Shown here: piece after piece, positions 14,130 to 20,986 of the stretch | Position numbering within the stretch: position 1 is the first letter of the stretch | Layout: each line of letters opens with the position of its first letter | DNA from: Vulcanimicrobiia bacterium | GTDB taxonomy: Bacteria > Vulcanimicrobiota > Vulcanimicrobiia > Vulcanimicrobiales > Vulcanimicrobiaceae | Direction: 5' to 3' | Length of the DNA: 23,544 nt | NCBI GenBank assembly: GCA_025451135.1 | Contig: JANWKW010000200.1 | Location: 1-23,544 of the forward strand | The notes under the pieces: generated by a model | Database searches by the model: none | What the model was told of the DNA's origin: nothing | What the model saw: the letters and a program-made list of their open reading frames with translations, nothing else | Translations under genes and position numbers: made by a program

Positions 14130-15109
14130 CGCTCGCCGTCGACGGCGGCGAGACGCGTTTCGGAGCCCCTCGGGCGCTGACCGGCGTCTCGCTGCGGGTC
14201 CGGGACGGTCGCACGCTCGCGGTGGTCGGTCCGTCCGGCGCCGGCAAGAGCACGCTGCTGCGCGTCCTCGCCGGTCTCGAGAGCGCCGACGCCGGGACCG
14301 TGCGTCTGGGCGACCGCGACCTGACCGGTCTCCCGCCGCAGGCCCGCCGGATCGCGATGGTCTTCCAATCCGACGCGCTGATCCCGCAAGCGAGCGTGCG
14401 CGAGAACCTCGCGTTCGCGCTGCGCTCCGGCCCCGACGACGCGCGCGTCGCCGGCGTCGTCGCCCGGCTGCACCTCGGCTCGCTCGAACGCCGCCGTCCG
14501 GCCGAGATCTCGGGCGGCGAGCGCCAGCGCGTCGCGATCGGGCGCGCGCTGCTCTCGGATCCGCAGGCGCTGTTGCTCGACGAACCGCTCGCACACCTCG
14601 ACCCGCTCCTGCGCGGCCGCGTGCGCGACGAAGTCGTGCGCGCGCGCGAACGCTTCACCGGACCGATCGTCTACGTCACCCACGACCACGCCGAAGCGAT
14701 GGCCTTGGCCGACGACCTGTGCGTGCTGATCGACGGGCGGGTCGAGCAGACGGGCGACCCGCAGCAGGTCTACGATGCGCCCGGGAATCTGCGCGTCGCC
14801 AGGTTTTTGGGAACGCCGTCGATGAATCTGCTCCACGACGTGCATTCAACGCTAGGTTTCGGAGACGTCGTCGTCGGGATCCGTCCCGAACGCCTCCGCA
14901 TCGATGCTTCGGGCGCGCTCGCGGGGGCGGCGACGCGCTGCGAGCGAGCGGGCGCCGATACCTTCCTGCACGTCGCCACCGCGCTCGGCGAGATCGTCGC
15001 GCGAGTCGCACCCGAGGACGCTCCCCAACCCGGGACCGAGGTCCGCTTGGCATTCGCCCGCGACGACCTTCGGCTCTACGATCCGACCACCGAGGAACCG
15101 CTGCCATGA
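14126..15109 (+). CDS. ABC transporter ATPase, MalK/UgpC (CUT1) type, no partner permease
   Basis: 327 aa from a TTG start overlapping the previous stop. All nucleotide-binding motifs are intact: Walker A GPSGAGKST (35-43), Q-loop Q81, signature SGGERQ (129-134), Walker B LLLDEP (149-154), D-loop, and switch His186 in VTHDHAEA. After residue 228 the sequence FLGTPSMNLL is the MalK/UgpC signature leading into a C-terminal TOBE regulatory domain (to about 320), typical of ATPases for CUT1 sugar importers. No permease or binding-protein gene lies in the window. A multitask ATPase serving an unlinked importer, as MsiK does in Streptomyces, would fit; an imported cell-wall sugar is the contextual guess. 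Its stop overlaps the nagZ start (ATGA). Confidence 0.9.
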   Translation: MTLAVDGGETRFGAPRALTGVSLRVRDGRTLAVVGPSGAGKSTLLRVLAGLESADAGTVRLGDRDLTGLPPQARRIAMVFQSDALIPQASVRENLAFALRSGPDDARVAGVVARLHLGSLERRRPAEISGGERQRVAIGRALLSDPQALLLDEPLAHLDPLLRGRVRDEVVRARERFTGPIVYVTHDHAEAMALADDLCVLIDGRVEQTGDPQQVYDAPGNLRVARFLGTPSMNLLHDVHSTLGFGDVVVGIRPERLRIDASGALAGAATRCERAGADTFLHVATALGEIVARVAPEDAPQPGTEVRLAFARDDLRLYDPTTEEPLP

Positions 15110-16617
15110 ACGACGTTCGCGCACTCGCCGCCGGGGTGATCGCCTCGGGATTCGACGGCTACGACCTGACGCCCGAGATCGCCGGTGCGATCGACGAGTT
15201 GGGCCTGGGCGGCTGGATCCTGTTCGGCCACAACACCCGGACGGTGGAACAGGCGCGCGCCCTCACCGACGCGATCCGCGCCCACTATCCCGCCGATCTC
15301 CCGCCGATCCTCGCGATCGACCAGGAGGGCGGCCGGGTCGCGCGGCTGCGCGAGGGGCTCGAACAGATCCCGGCGATGATGGCGGTCGCCGCGACCGGCG
15401 ACGTCGAGCTGGCGCGCAAGGCCGGCGAACAGATGGCCTTCGACCTGCGCCGCGTCGGCGTGAACGTCGACTACGCGCCGGTCCTCGATCTCGCGCTCGA
15501 ACGGATGAACACGGTCATCGGCTCGCGCTCGTTCGGCGCCGATCCCCGACGCGCCGCCGCCTTCGCGGGCGCGTTCGCCGAAGGACTCGAGTCGGGCGGC
15601 ATGGTCGCGACCTTCAAGCACTTCCCCGGGCACGGGTCGACCGCGGTCGACTCGCATCTGGAGCTCCCCACCATCGACGTCGACGAGACGACCTTGCGCT
15701 CGCGCGACCTGCTGCCGTTCTCGCTGCTGCTGCCGCGCGCGCGGGCGCTGATGACCGCGCACATCGTGGCGCGCGCGTTCGATCCGAACAACGCCGCGAC
15801 GCTCTCGCACGCGCTCCTGACGGATCTGCTGCGCGGCGAGATGGGGTTCCGCGGTGTGGCCTTCACCGACTGCATGGAGATGGACGCGATCGCGCGGACG
15901 GTCGGGAGCGCGACCGGCGCCGTCGACGCGTTGGTCGCGGGCGCGGACTGCGTGCTTATCAGCCACCGTCTCTCGGTCGTGCGCGACGCGATCGATCTGA
16001 TCGAGCGGGCCGTCGCCGGCGGGACGCTCTCGCGCGAACGTCTTGAAGAGGCGCACCGGCGCGTGCTGGATCTGCGGCGCGGCCTCGCGCCGCCGCTGCC
16101 GCTCGACGCGGCGCCGCCGCACCCGGGCATCGGCCGCGAGATCGGTCGCCGGGCGGTCACGTTGGTGCGCGGCGACGCGCGCGCGGACGCGAGCGCCGGC
16201 GTCGTGGTCAGCTTCGAGGGGACGACCACCGAGGGCGTGCAGGGGACGCATAGCCAACACGCCGAGCTCGAGGCCGAGGGGTTGGAGCATCTCTACGCCC
16301 CGCTGGATCCGGACGACGCCGCGATCGAACGGCTGTGCGAAGGTTTGCGGCGCTCGGGCAGGCGCCCGATCGTCCTGATGCGCCGCGCCCACGTCTATGC
16401 CGGTCAGGCCCGCGCGATCGAACGGATCCTCGACGCGCACCCCGACGCGCTGCTGATCTCGACCCGCGAGCCCTTCGACGCGTCCGAGTTCTCTCGCGCG
16501 CGCGATGTGGTGTGCACCTACGGTGACGACCGGCCGTCGATCGACGGCTTGAGCGACGTGATCTTCGGCGGAGCCGCCCCGTCCGGGACGCTCCCGCTGG
16601 AGATCGCCGCTGTCTAA
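15106..16617 (+). CDS. nagZ: Beta-N-acetylhexosaminidase, two-domain GH3 NagZ
   Basis: 503 aa. The GH3 domain occupies about 1-360: AIDQEGGRVARLR (70-82), KHFPGHGSTAVDSHLELP (171-188) carrying the Asp182-His184 acid/base dyad, and AFTDCMEMDAI (252-262) with nucleophile D255. A second domain of about 140 residues follows, so it resembles the two-domain Bacillus NagZ rather than the roughly 340-aa single-domain proteobacterial form. The enzyme removes GlcNAc from GlcNAc-(anhydro)MurNAc or muropeptides. There is no signal peptide, so it should act in the cytoplasm, unlike the secreted Bacillus enzyme. The ATG overlaps the ATPase stop by 4 nt, and its TAA lies 8 nt inside the serine hydrolase gene. 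Confidence 0.93.
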   Translation: MNDVRALAAGVIASGFDGYDLTPEIAGAIDELGLGGWILFGHNTRTVEQARALTDAIRAHYPADLPPILAIDQEGGRVARLREGLEQIPAMMAVAATGDVELARKAGEQMAFDLRRVGVNVDYAPVLDLALERMNTVIGSRSFGADPRRAAAFAGAFAEGLESGGMVATFKHFPGHGSTAVDSHLELPTIDVDETTLRSRDLLPFSLLLPRARALMTAHIVARAFDPNNAATLSHALLTDLLRGEMGFRGVAFTDCMEMDAIARTVGSATGAVDALVAGADCVLISHRLSVVRDAIDLIERAVAGGTLSRERLEEAHRRVLDLRRGLAPPLPLDAAPPHPGIGREIGRRAVTLVRGDARADASAGVVVSFEGTTTEGVQGTHSQHAELEAEGLEHLYAPLDPDDAAIERLCEGLRRSGRRPIVLMRRAHVYAGQARAIERILDAHPDALLISTREPFDASEFSRARDVVCTYGDDRPSIDGLSDVIFGGAAPSGTLPLEIAAV

Positions 16618-17647
16618 GCGCGCGTTCCCGCGGGTCGAGCGCGCGCTCCACGCCGCGACCGCTACGCCATTCACCGGCGCCGTCGCGCGCATCGAGGCGG
16701 GCGGCCGGGTGGTCTTCGAACGCGCCTACGGCACGACGCGCGCCGACGCGCTCGCACGCCCGGTCGTCCTCGACACGCGTTTCGACCTGGCCTCGATCAC
16801 GAAGCTGTTCGTCGCGACGCTCGCGCTCCAAGCCGTCGCCGACGGCGCGATCGCGCTCGACGAGCCGCTGACGCGCTGGTTCCCGGAGTGGGCGGACACG
16901 CCGCACGCCGCGATCACCTTGCGGATGCTGCTCGCGCACGACGCCGGCCTCAATTCGGGCGCCGACTACCGGCAGCTGCTCGGCTTCGACGTCGAGCGCT
17001 ATGCGATCGAGCGCGACCTGGTCGACACGCCCGGCGCCAAGGTGATCTACAGCGATCTCGGATTCATCGCGCTCGGCGCGCTGATCGAGCGCGTGCGCGG
17101 CGCGTCGCTCGCGACGGTCTTCGCGCGCGGGCTCGGCAGCCCGACCAACGGGTTCCGTCCGGCCATCGCCGATCGCCCGAACGTCCCCGCGACCGAACAG
17201 GACGGCTGGCGCGGGCGGGTCCAAGGCTTCGTGCACGACGAGAAGGCGTATCTGATGGGGGGCGTCGCCGGACACGCCGGACTGTTCGGCGCGGCGGCCG
17301 ACGTCGCGCGCCTGACCGAAGCCTACCTCGGGCCGCTCTGCGGCCGCGCCAACGCGACGCTGCCGCTCGACCTGGTCCGCGAGGCGACCCGGGAGCAGGC
17401 CTACGATCCGGTCCTGCGGCGAGGGCTCGGGTGGGCGCTCAAGACCGCCGATGCGAACTCGTGCGGGCGCTGGTTCTCTCCGCGGACGTTCGGACATACC
17501 GGCTTCGTCGGCACGTGCGTCTGGGCGGATCCGGTCCGCGACGTGCAAGGCGTCCTGCTCACCAACACCGTCTACTTCGGGCGGAACGACACGCGCGATC
17601 TGCGCGCCTCGTTCTACGAAGCGCTGATCGAGGATATCGAGGCATGA
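16610..17647 (+). CDS. Serine hydrolase, beta-lactamase/AmiE (YbbE)-like
   Basis: 345 aa from a CTG start. Class C/S12 active-site motifs, numbered from the CTG: SITK (S62, K65), the YSD equivalent of YxN (Y147), and HTG (296-298) in GHTGFVGT. HDEKAYLMGGVAGHAGLF is typical of the YbbE-like subgroup. In B. subtilis the YbbE/AmiE protein next to NagZ cleaves the MurNAc-L-Ala bond; position and similarity suggest the same job here. The commonly predicted GTG at 16709 would delete FTGAVARIEAGGR, a conserved first strand. The only in-frame start that keeps it is CTG at 16610, which has GGAG seven bases upstream. No signal peptide is present, so it should be cytoplasmic. It overlaps nagZ by 8 nt and anmK by 4 nt. 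A D-Ala carboxypeptidase or esterase is the alternative. Confidence 0.82.
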   Translation: MSKRAFPRVERALHAATATPFTGAVARIEAGGRVVFERAYGTTRADALARPVVLDTRFDLASITKLFVATLALQAVADGAIALDEPLTRWFPEWADTPHAAITLRMLLAHDAGLNSGADYRQLLGFDVERYAIERDLVDTPGAKVIYSDLGFIALGALIERVRGASLATVFARGLGSPTNGFRPAIADRPNVPATEQDGWRGRVQGFVHDEKAYLMGGVAGHAGLFGAAADVARLTEAYLGPLCGRANATLPLDLVREATREQAYDPVLRRGLGWALKTADANSCGRWFSPRTFGHTGFVGTCVWADPVRDVQGVLLTNTVYFGRNDTRDLRASFYEALIEDIEA

Positions 17648-18801
17648 TCGCGATCGGGCTGATGAGCGGCACGTCGTTCGATGGAGTCGACGCGGCGCTG
17701 GTGCGCATCGCGCCGAACGACCGCGGCTACGCGATCGAGACGCTCGACTTCGTCACTCGGCCCTACGATGCCGAAGTGGTGGAGCGGCTGGCCGCCCTGC
17801 TGCCGCCGCACGCGGGGAGCACCGCCGAGGTGGCCGAGCTGCATCGCCGGGTCGGCGAGCAGTTCGCACTGGCCGCGCGCGCGGTCGCGGCCGGCACGCC
17901 GGTCGACTTCGTCGCCTCGCACGGACAGACGGTCTGGCACGACGGCGAACGGAACGTGACCCTCCAGATCGGCGACGCGTTCGCCATCCGCGAGGCGCTT
18001 CGCACGACCGTCTGCTACGATTTCCGTTCCGCCGATACGGCGGCCGGCGGCTGCGGTGCGCCGCTCGTGCCCTACGTCGACGCGCTGCTGCTCGCGAGCG
18101 ACGACGAGGATCGCATCGCGCTCAACCTGGGCGGCATCGCCCACCTGACCGTGCTGCCGCGCGGGATCCGGCGCGGCGCCGACGGCGCGTTCGACGTGGT
18201 CGCCTTCGACACGGGACCGGCCAACATGCTGATGGATGCGTTCGTCGCCGAGCGCACGCGCGGGCGACAGCGCTACGATCGCGACGGCGCGCTGGCCTCG
18301 CGCGGCATCGTCGACGAGAGCGTCCTCGACGCCCTGCTGGCGGATCCGTACTTCGCCCAGGAACCGCCCAAGTCGACCGGACGCGAGCGCTTCGGCGCGC
18401 AGTTCCTGACGCACCACGCGACGCTCCTCGAACCGCTCGATCTCGAGGACGGCGTCGCGACGCTGGCCGAGCTGACGGCGGTCAGCGTGGCCGACCAGAT
18501 CGCCAAGCGGCTGCCGGACGCGCGCGTCCTGGTCGCCGGCGGCGGCGCGCGCAATCCGGCGCTGCTCGGACGGCTGGCGGCACGGCTTCCGCGGGCGCGC
18601 GTCGAAACCACCGCCGCGATGGGAATCGATCCGGATGCCAAAGAGGCGATCGCGTTCGCCGTGCTGGGGCTCGAGACGCTGCGCGGCCGCGGCGCCAACG
18701 TCCCGCGCGCGACCGGCGCGACGCGCTCCGTCCCGCTCGGCGCGATCGCGCCCTTCGGACTCGCGCGCGTGCTGGCGAAACTGGAGGCGGAATGCGGATA
18801 G
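17644..18801 (+). CDS. anmK: 1,6-anhydro-N-acetylmuramic acid kinase
   Basis: 385 aa, typical family length. It phosphorylates anhydroMurNAc with simultaneous opening of the 1,6-anhydro ring, giving MurNAc-6-phosphate in the cytoplasm. Motifs in order: GLMSGTSFDGVDAAL (5-19, ATP binding), SHGQTVWH (92-99), NLGGIA (161-166), FDTGPAN (188-194) with catalytic base D189, PPKSTGRERF (241-250), VAGGGARN (297-304) and DAKEAIAFA (331-339). All expected residues are present. The start overlaps the hydrolase stop (ATGA), and the gene runs 10 nt into the next kinase. Because AnmK uses only anhydro sugar, it implies that lytic transglycosylases generate the substrate. Confidence 0.96.
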   Translation: MIAIGLMSGTSFDGVDAALVRIAPNDRGYAIETLDFVTRPYDAEVVERLAALLPPHAGSTAEVAELHRRVGEQFALAARAVAAGTPVDFVASHGQTVWHDGERNVTLQIGDAFAIREALRTTVCYDFRSADTAAGGCGAPLVPYVDALLLASDDEDRIALNLGGIAHLTVLPRGIRRGADGAFDVVAFDTGPANMLMDAFVAERTRGRQRYDRDGALASRGIVDESVLDALLADPYFAQEPPKSTGRERFGAQFLTHHATLLEPLDLEDGVATLAELTAVSVADQIAKRLPDARVLVAGGGARNPALLGRLAARLPRARVETTAAMGIDPDAKEAIAFAVLGLETLRGRGANVPRATGATRSVPLGAIAPFGLARVLAKLEAECG

Positions 18802-19691
18802 CGGTCGGCGTCGATGCGGGCGGCACATCGACGGTCGCGGTCGCCTCGCGCGACGGCGTCGCCGGCGACCTCTCCGTGGCCGAGCCGGGCAATGCCAGTT
18901 CGCGCGGCGTCGATGCGGCGATCGAAGCGGTCGTCCGCGCGATCGACGGCGCGCTCGCCGGCGACCGGCCGGGCGGGATCGTGGTCGGGGCCGCCGGCGC
19001 CGGACGCGAGACGGTCGCGGGGTTCGTGCGCGAAGCGCTGGTGACCCACTATCCCGGAGCGACGGTCGCCGTCTCCGACGTCGCGCGCATCGCGCTGCGG
19101 GCCGGCGCGCCCGACGGCGACGGGATCGTGTTGATCGCCGGAACCGGTTCGATCGCCTACGCGGAGATCGGCGAGAAGCACGTCCGCGTCGGCGGACACG
19201 GCTACGCGATCGACGACGCCGGCTCGGGCTTCTGGATCGGCTCGGCCGCCGCGCGTCTGCTGGTCCGAGCCTACGACGGACGCGTTCCGTTCGACGCGAC
19301 CGCCGAGGCGCTCGCGACCGCGCTCGGCACGACCGATGCGCTGCAGGTGCTCGATCGCGTCTACCGCGACGGGCCGCCGGTCGCGACCTTGGCCGCCCTG
19401 GCGCCGGAGGTGATCCGGCTCGCGGATGCGGGCGAACGCAGCGCCGTCAAGATCGTGCAGGGCGCCGCGCTGGAACTGGGCGACCTGGTCCGTGCGGTGG
19501 TGAAGGCGGCCGGCGGCGCGGGACGAGAACGCCCGATCGTGTTCGCCGGCGGCCTGCTCTCGTCGAACAGTCTGCTGACGTTCTTGCTCGAGACCCGCAT
19601 CGCGAACGAACTTCCGTCGGCGTACGTGGTGAAGAACCCGCCGGCGCCGTGTTTCGGCGCGCTCGCCTTGGCCGAGCGTTCGATCGCATGA
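18792..19691 (+). CDS. BadF/BadG-type N-acetylglucosamine (or MurNAc) kinase
   Basis: 299 aa ASKHA-fold kinase. Visible motifs are phosphate-1 VGVDAGGTST (5-14), SDVARIAL with likely catalytic Asp96, phosphate-2 IAGTGS (115-120), GGHGYAIDDAGSGFWIG (134-150), and the adenosine region FAGGLLSSNSLL followed by PAPCFGAL. The family includes mammalian NAGK and clostridial MurK, which phosphorylates both GlcNAc and MurNAc. Within this operon the simplest role is conversion of the GlcNAc freed by NagZ to GlcNAc-6-phosphate, the same product MurQ makes. Which sugar it prefers cannot be read from sequence. It overlaps anmK by 10 nt and murQ by 4 nt. Confidence 0.88.
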   Translation: MRIAVGVDAGGTSTVAVASRDGVAGDLSVAEPGNASSRGVDAAIEAVVRAIDGALAGDRPGGIVVGAAGAGRETVAGFVREALVTHYPGATVAVSDVARIALRAGAPDGDGIVLIAGTGSIAYAEIGEKHVRVGGHGYAIDDAGSGFWIGSAAARLLVRAYDGRVPFDATAEALATALGTTDALQVLDRVYRDGPPVATLAALAPEVIRLADAGERSAVKIVQGAALELGDLVRAVVKAAGGAGRERPIVFAGGLLSSNSLLTFLLETRIANELPSAYVVKNPPAPCFGALALAERSIA

Positions 19692-20575
19692 GCGATCTCC
19701 CGCAGACGGAAGGGCGCAATCCCCGCAGCGCCGGGCTGGACCGGCTCGGCACGCCGGCGCTGGTCGAACTGCTCGCCGAAGAGCAGCGCGCGGCCATCGA
19801 CGCGGTGGTGGGTCAGCGCGACGTCGTCGCGACCGTCGTCGACGCGATCGCCGCGCGGTTGCGCGGCGGCGGGCGCCTGCACTACGTCGGCGCCGGCACG
19901 AGCGGACGGCTCGGCTATCTGGACGCGTCCGAGATGCCACCGACGTTCGGGACGCCGCGCGATCTGGTCTGTCCGCACATCGCCGGCGGCGTCGAGGCGA
20001 TCACGCGCGCGATCGAAGGCGCGGAAGACGACGGCGAGGCCGGCGCGCGCGAGATGCGCGATCACGTGCGGCCGGGCGATGCGGTGATCGGGATCTCGGC
20101 GAGCGGCGGCGCGCCCTACGTGGTGCGCGCGCTCGAGACCGCCCGCGCCGTCGGCGCGTATACGGTCGGCGTCGCGAACAGCGAGGACACCGCCGTCCAC
20201 CGCGCGGCCGAGACGGCCATCGTCCTGCGCACCGGGCCCGAACCGCTGACCGGATCGACGCGCCTCAAGGCCGGGACGTCGCAGAAGGTGCTGCTCAACA
20301 CCATCTCGACCGCCGTGATGGTGCGCTCCCACAAGGTCTACGACAATCTGATGATCGACGTGGTCGCGACCAACGAGAAGCTGCGCGGCCGCTCGCAGCG
20401 GCTGGTCTCGCATCTGACCGGCTTCGACGCGGCCCGGGCGCGTGCGCTGATCGCCGCCGCCGGGGGCAGCGTGAAGACCGCCGCGCTGATGGGACTGCGG
20501 GACTTGGACGCGGACGCGGCCCGCGCGCTGCTCGCCGAGCACGGCGGCTCGCTTCGCGCGAGTTTGGGCGAGTAG
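19688..20575 (+). CDS. murQ: N-acetylmuramic acid 6-phosphate etherase
   Basis: 295 aa SIS-domain lyase that removes D-lactate from MurNAc-6-phosphate to give GlcNAc-6-phosphate. Diagnostic motifs are TEGRNPRSAGLD (7-18), YVGAGTSGRLGYLDASEMPPTFG (66-88) with E82 at the catalytic Glu position, EGAEDDGEAG (110-119) with E113 matching the second essential Glu, GISASGGAPYV, and the substrate loop TGSTRLKAGTSQKVLLN. A three-helix C-terminal tail follows, as usual. It is the last gene of the overlapping chain; the next gene begins 21 nt later. No murR regulator or murP PTS gene accompanies it, in contrast to E. coli and Bacillus. Confidence 0.96.
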   Translation: MSDLPQTEGRNPRSAGLDRLGTPALVELLAEEQRAAIDAVVGQRDVVATVVDAIAARLRGGGRLHYVGAGTSGRLGYLDASEMPPTFGTPRDLVCPHIAGGVEAITRAIEGAEDDGEAGAREMRDHVRPGDAVIGISASGGAPYVVRALETARAVGAYTVGVANSEDTAVHRAAETAIVLRTGPEPLTGSTRLKAGTSQKVLLNTISTAVMVRSHKVYDNLMIDVVATNEKLRGRSQRLVSHLTGFDAARARALIAAAGGSVKTAALMGLRDLDADAARALLAEHGGSLRASLGE

Positions 20576-20596
20576 GCCGCCGGGAACAACCCACCC

Positions 20597-20959
20597 ATGA
20601 AACGCATCGTCCTGGCCTTCGCGGCCGTCGCGGCGCTGGCGGCCGGATCGTTCTCCGCGCCCTCGGCCGCGAGCACGCTCCCGCCCGGCGGGAAATCCAA
20701 AGATTGCCACGGCTACATGCTGCACGTCTCGATGCAGAACATCCGCGTGCATTGCATCGACGGCGTCCCCGCCGATCTCTCGTTCCTGTCGTGGCCGAAG
20801 TTCACCGACCTTCCGAACGGCAAGACGGTCCAGACCAAGTCGCTCAAGGCCGGTACGCCGGTCCACGTGATCTTCTCGCAGTCGCTCGGGATCCGTCACG
20901 CCTATAAGGTGTACGTCGCCAACCCCAAGGGGCACGGACTCTTCGGCTTCAAGGCCTAG
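20597..20959 (+). CDS. Small secreted hypothetical protein
   Basis: 120 aa; family not recognised. A clear signal peptide (MKRIVLAFAAVAALAAGSFS, cleavage near PSAAS) is followed by a mature part of about 90 residues that is probably beta-rich. Two cysteines, in KDCHGYM and VHCIDG, are close enough to form one disulfide. The remainder contains PADLSFLSWPKFTDLPNGK and GTPVHVIFSQSLGIRHAYKV. It begins 21 nt after murQ, so it may belong to the recycling operon, though no strong ribosome site is evident. A link to the cell envelope is inferred only from position and export. Confidence 0.7.
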   Translation: MKRIVLAFAAVAALAAGSFSAPSAASTLPPGGKSKDCHGYMLHVSMQNIRVHCIDGVPADLSFLSWPKFTDLPNGKTVQTKSLKAGTPVHVIFSQSLGIRHAYKVYVANPKGHGLFGFKA

Positions 20960-20986
20960 CCTCGTTCGGCGCGAAACTGCGTCGCG

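Noticed and set aside
14719..15105. An N-terminal extension of NagZ to 632 aa
   Set aside because: The upstream frame overlaps the ABC ATPase, and the ATG at 15106 overlaps the ATPase stop in the ATGA style repeated along the operon.
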